Source: Pseudorhodobacter sp. MZDSW-24AT (GTDB lineage Bacteria > Pseudomonadota > Alphaproteobacteria > Rhodobacterales > Rhodobacteraceae). Taken from it: a stretch of DNA of 64,000 nucleotides. Location of the stretch: contig NZ_PGOI01000002.1 of the NCBI RefSeq assembly GCF_002794355.1, positions 186,001 through 250,000 of the forward strand, read 5' to 3'. The notes below the pieces were generated by a model that saw only the letters and a list, made by a program, of their open reading frames with translations, did no database searches and was not told where the DNA came from. Position numbers and translations under genes: made by a program. Shown one piece after another: positions 63,261 to 64,000 of this stretch; positions within the stretch are counted from its first letter, which is position 1; each line of letters opens with the position of its first letter.

Positions 63261-63515
63261 TTAGCCTGCAACCCGCTCAATGGCGATGGCGCGCTTTTTC
63301 AGCTCGTCATAAAGCGAGGGCACCACACGCACCGCGCCTACCGCGGCCCGCAGCGCCTCGGAAAGCCGCGCTTCGGGCGCGGCACCCGACACCCGCCACA
63401 CCATCCGGCGCGCGACGCCGTCATCATAAACAATCTCGGTGGCCCCGGCGCGCGTCCGATAGCCCAGAAAATCGGCCCCGCCATGCGGGGCATGGAAAGT
63501 GGTTTGCTGTCCCAT
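63261..63515 (-). CDS. Small hypothetical protein, 84 aa
   Basis: I do not recognise this protein: GQQTTFHAPHGGADFLGYRTRAGATEIVYDDG followed by RRMVWRVSGAAPEARLSEALRAAVGAVRVV and a C-terminal YDELKKRAIAIERVAG. Compact, probably alpha/beta, no membrane segment. ATG 63515 has AGGACG before it; the frame continues to 63542. It is flanked by its own terminator, so it is likely a monocistronic gene. Confidence 0.75.
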   Translation of the reverse strand: MGQQTTFHAPHGGADFLGYRTRAGATEIVYDDGVARRMVWRVSGAAPEARLSEALRAAVGAVRVVPSLYDELKKRAIAIERVAG

Positions 63516-63760
63516 AGGGCTCGTCCTGTCATTTTTATGCATGACGTTGCATGCGTCTGCTCGTTATGATGTCAGAACTGGGGCAGTCCCCCGCACCCGT
63601 CAAGCTTTGCCTCGGTGCAAGGCGCGGCAAGGCGCATTTTGCGGGCGCATGGACACATCCCTGCAACAGCTGCCGCAATGCGGCCTTGCGGGCGGCACAA
63701 TGCTGCCACAATTGTGCCACAATTCAGCCCCCCCTCGCAGCGTGCCGTGGAGCGCGCCGG

Positions 63761-64000
63761 TCAGACCATCAATTCGGCCGGCGGCTGCGCCAGCAATTGT
63801 GCCAATCTTGTGATTCCGTCCTGAAAGCGCGGCATCGATACATTGCCCGACAGCGCCACCCGCACCGCATGGGGCGCGCGGCCATGGATCAGCGCATATT
63901 CATCGGCCGACCGCACCATCACCCCCGCGGCCTCGGCATGGCTGCAAAAGCTGCTGGCCCGCCAGCCCGAAGGCAAGCGCAGGAAAATGAACTGCAATCC
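63761..64000 (-). CDS. C-terminal end of MocR-type aminotransferase-like regulator, partial
   Basis: Only the last 80 or so codons lie in the window; the rest is past the right edge. The sequence FLRLPSGWRASSFCSHAEAAGVMVRSADEYAL and APHAVRVALSGNVSMPRFQDGITRLAQLLAQPP matches the C-terminal part of PLP-dependent aminotransferase-domain (MocR/GntR) regulators. The DNA-binding domain and PLP lysine are not visible. Confidence 0.78.
   Translation of the reverse strand, partial: GLQFIFLRLPSGWRASSFCSHAEAAGVMVRSADEYALIHGRAPHAVRVALSGNVSMPRFQDGITRLAQLLAQPPAELMV

Noticed and set aside
63516-63760. CACAATTGTG-like repeats near 63690-63800 as an operator
   Set aside because: Partial repeats of a short string without clear spacing; too weak to call a regulator site.

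Overview
The window looks like a stretch of chromosome from an alphaproteobacterium of the family Rhodobacteraceae (Rhodobacter/Gemmobacter-like; genus not fixed). Evidence: high G+C, an iscR-suf operon headed by an IscR with a single cysteine, a HemB without the zinc cysteines, the aglEFGAK sugar operon, and many proteins of the type usual in that family. No phage, plasmid, transposase, rRNA or CRISPR was seen; this is mostly core and metabolic genome.

Layout. 1-948: small protein and alpha/beta hydrolase, leftward. 983-9523: iscR-cysteine desulfurase-sufB-two accessory genes-sufC-sufD-two YIP1-like membrane genes-sufS, one tightly coupled rightward operon for Fe-S cluster assembly, with Irr/ICE-like palindromes at the promoter and inside the first desulfurase gene. 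9587-9663: tRNA-Arg(CCG), then about 600 bases without a gene. 10266-14065: SulP anion transporter, FAD oxidoreductase, orphan LuxR regulator. 14263-16187: possible small RNA, then tsf and rpsB. 16392-20847: patatin, DUF502, psuG-psuK (pseudouridine breakdown), 3-hydroxybutyrate dehydrogenase. 20924-21001: candidate leftward small RNA. 21115-26760: peptide-type binding protein, entericidin, acyl-CoA synthetase, FrnE-like DsbA protein, drug exporter. 26770-33635: mfd, a membrane protein, hemB, SYLF lipoprotein, beta-hydroxyacid dehydrogenase. 33717-37695: membrane-anchored penicillin-acylase-type hydrolase, GNAT, TDT transporter.

37826-48215 is a complete alpha-glucoside/beta-glucoside unit: ABC importer (AglE, F, G, K), GH13 alpha-glucosidase, divergent LacI regulator, GH1 beta-glucosidase and glucokinase. 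Imported glucosides would be hydrolysed in the cytoplasm and the glucose phosphorylated. 48286-56724: esterase and 3-methyladenine glycosylase, MFS, a cimA-methyltransferase-NDUFAF6-like operon, cysS, a TPM-domain protein. 56736-64000: ABC-F ATPase, a 111-bp tandem repeat, SseB, a family-4-like uracil-DNA glycosylase, a potABC-type importer without a binding protein, and the end of a MocR-type gene.

The least explained signals are (i) a family of nine 19-bp hairpins with compensatory arm changes, mostly at gene 3' ends; (ii) a second dispersed motif (GAGTATTT...) that also sits inside the 111-bp tandem repeat; (iii) two possible small RNAs; (iv) uncharacterised membrane and soluble genes locked inside the suf operon; and (v) a uracil-DNA glycosylase whose Fe-S cysteine appears to require a CTG start overlapping the previous stop codon.
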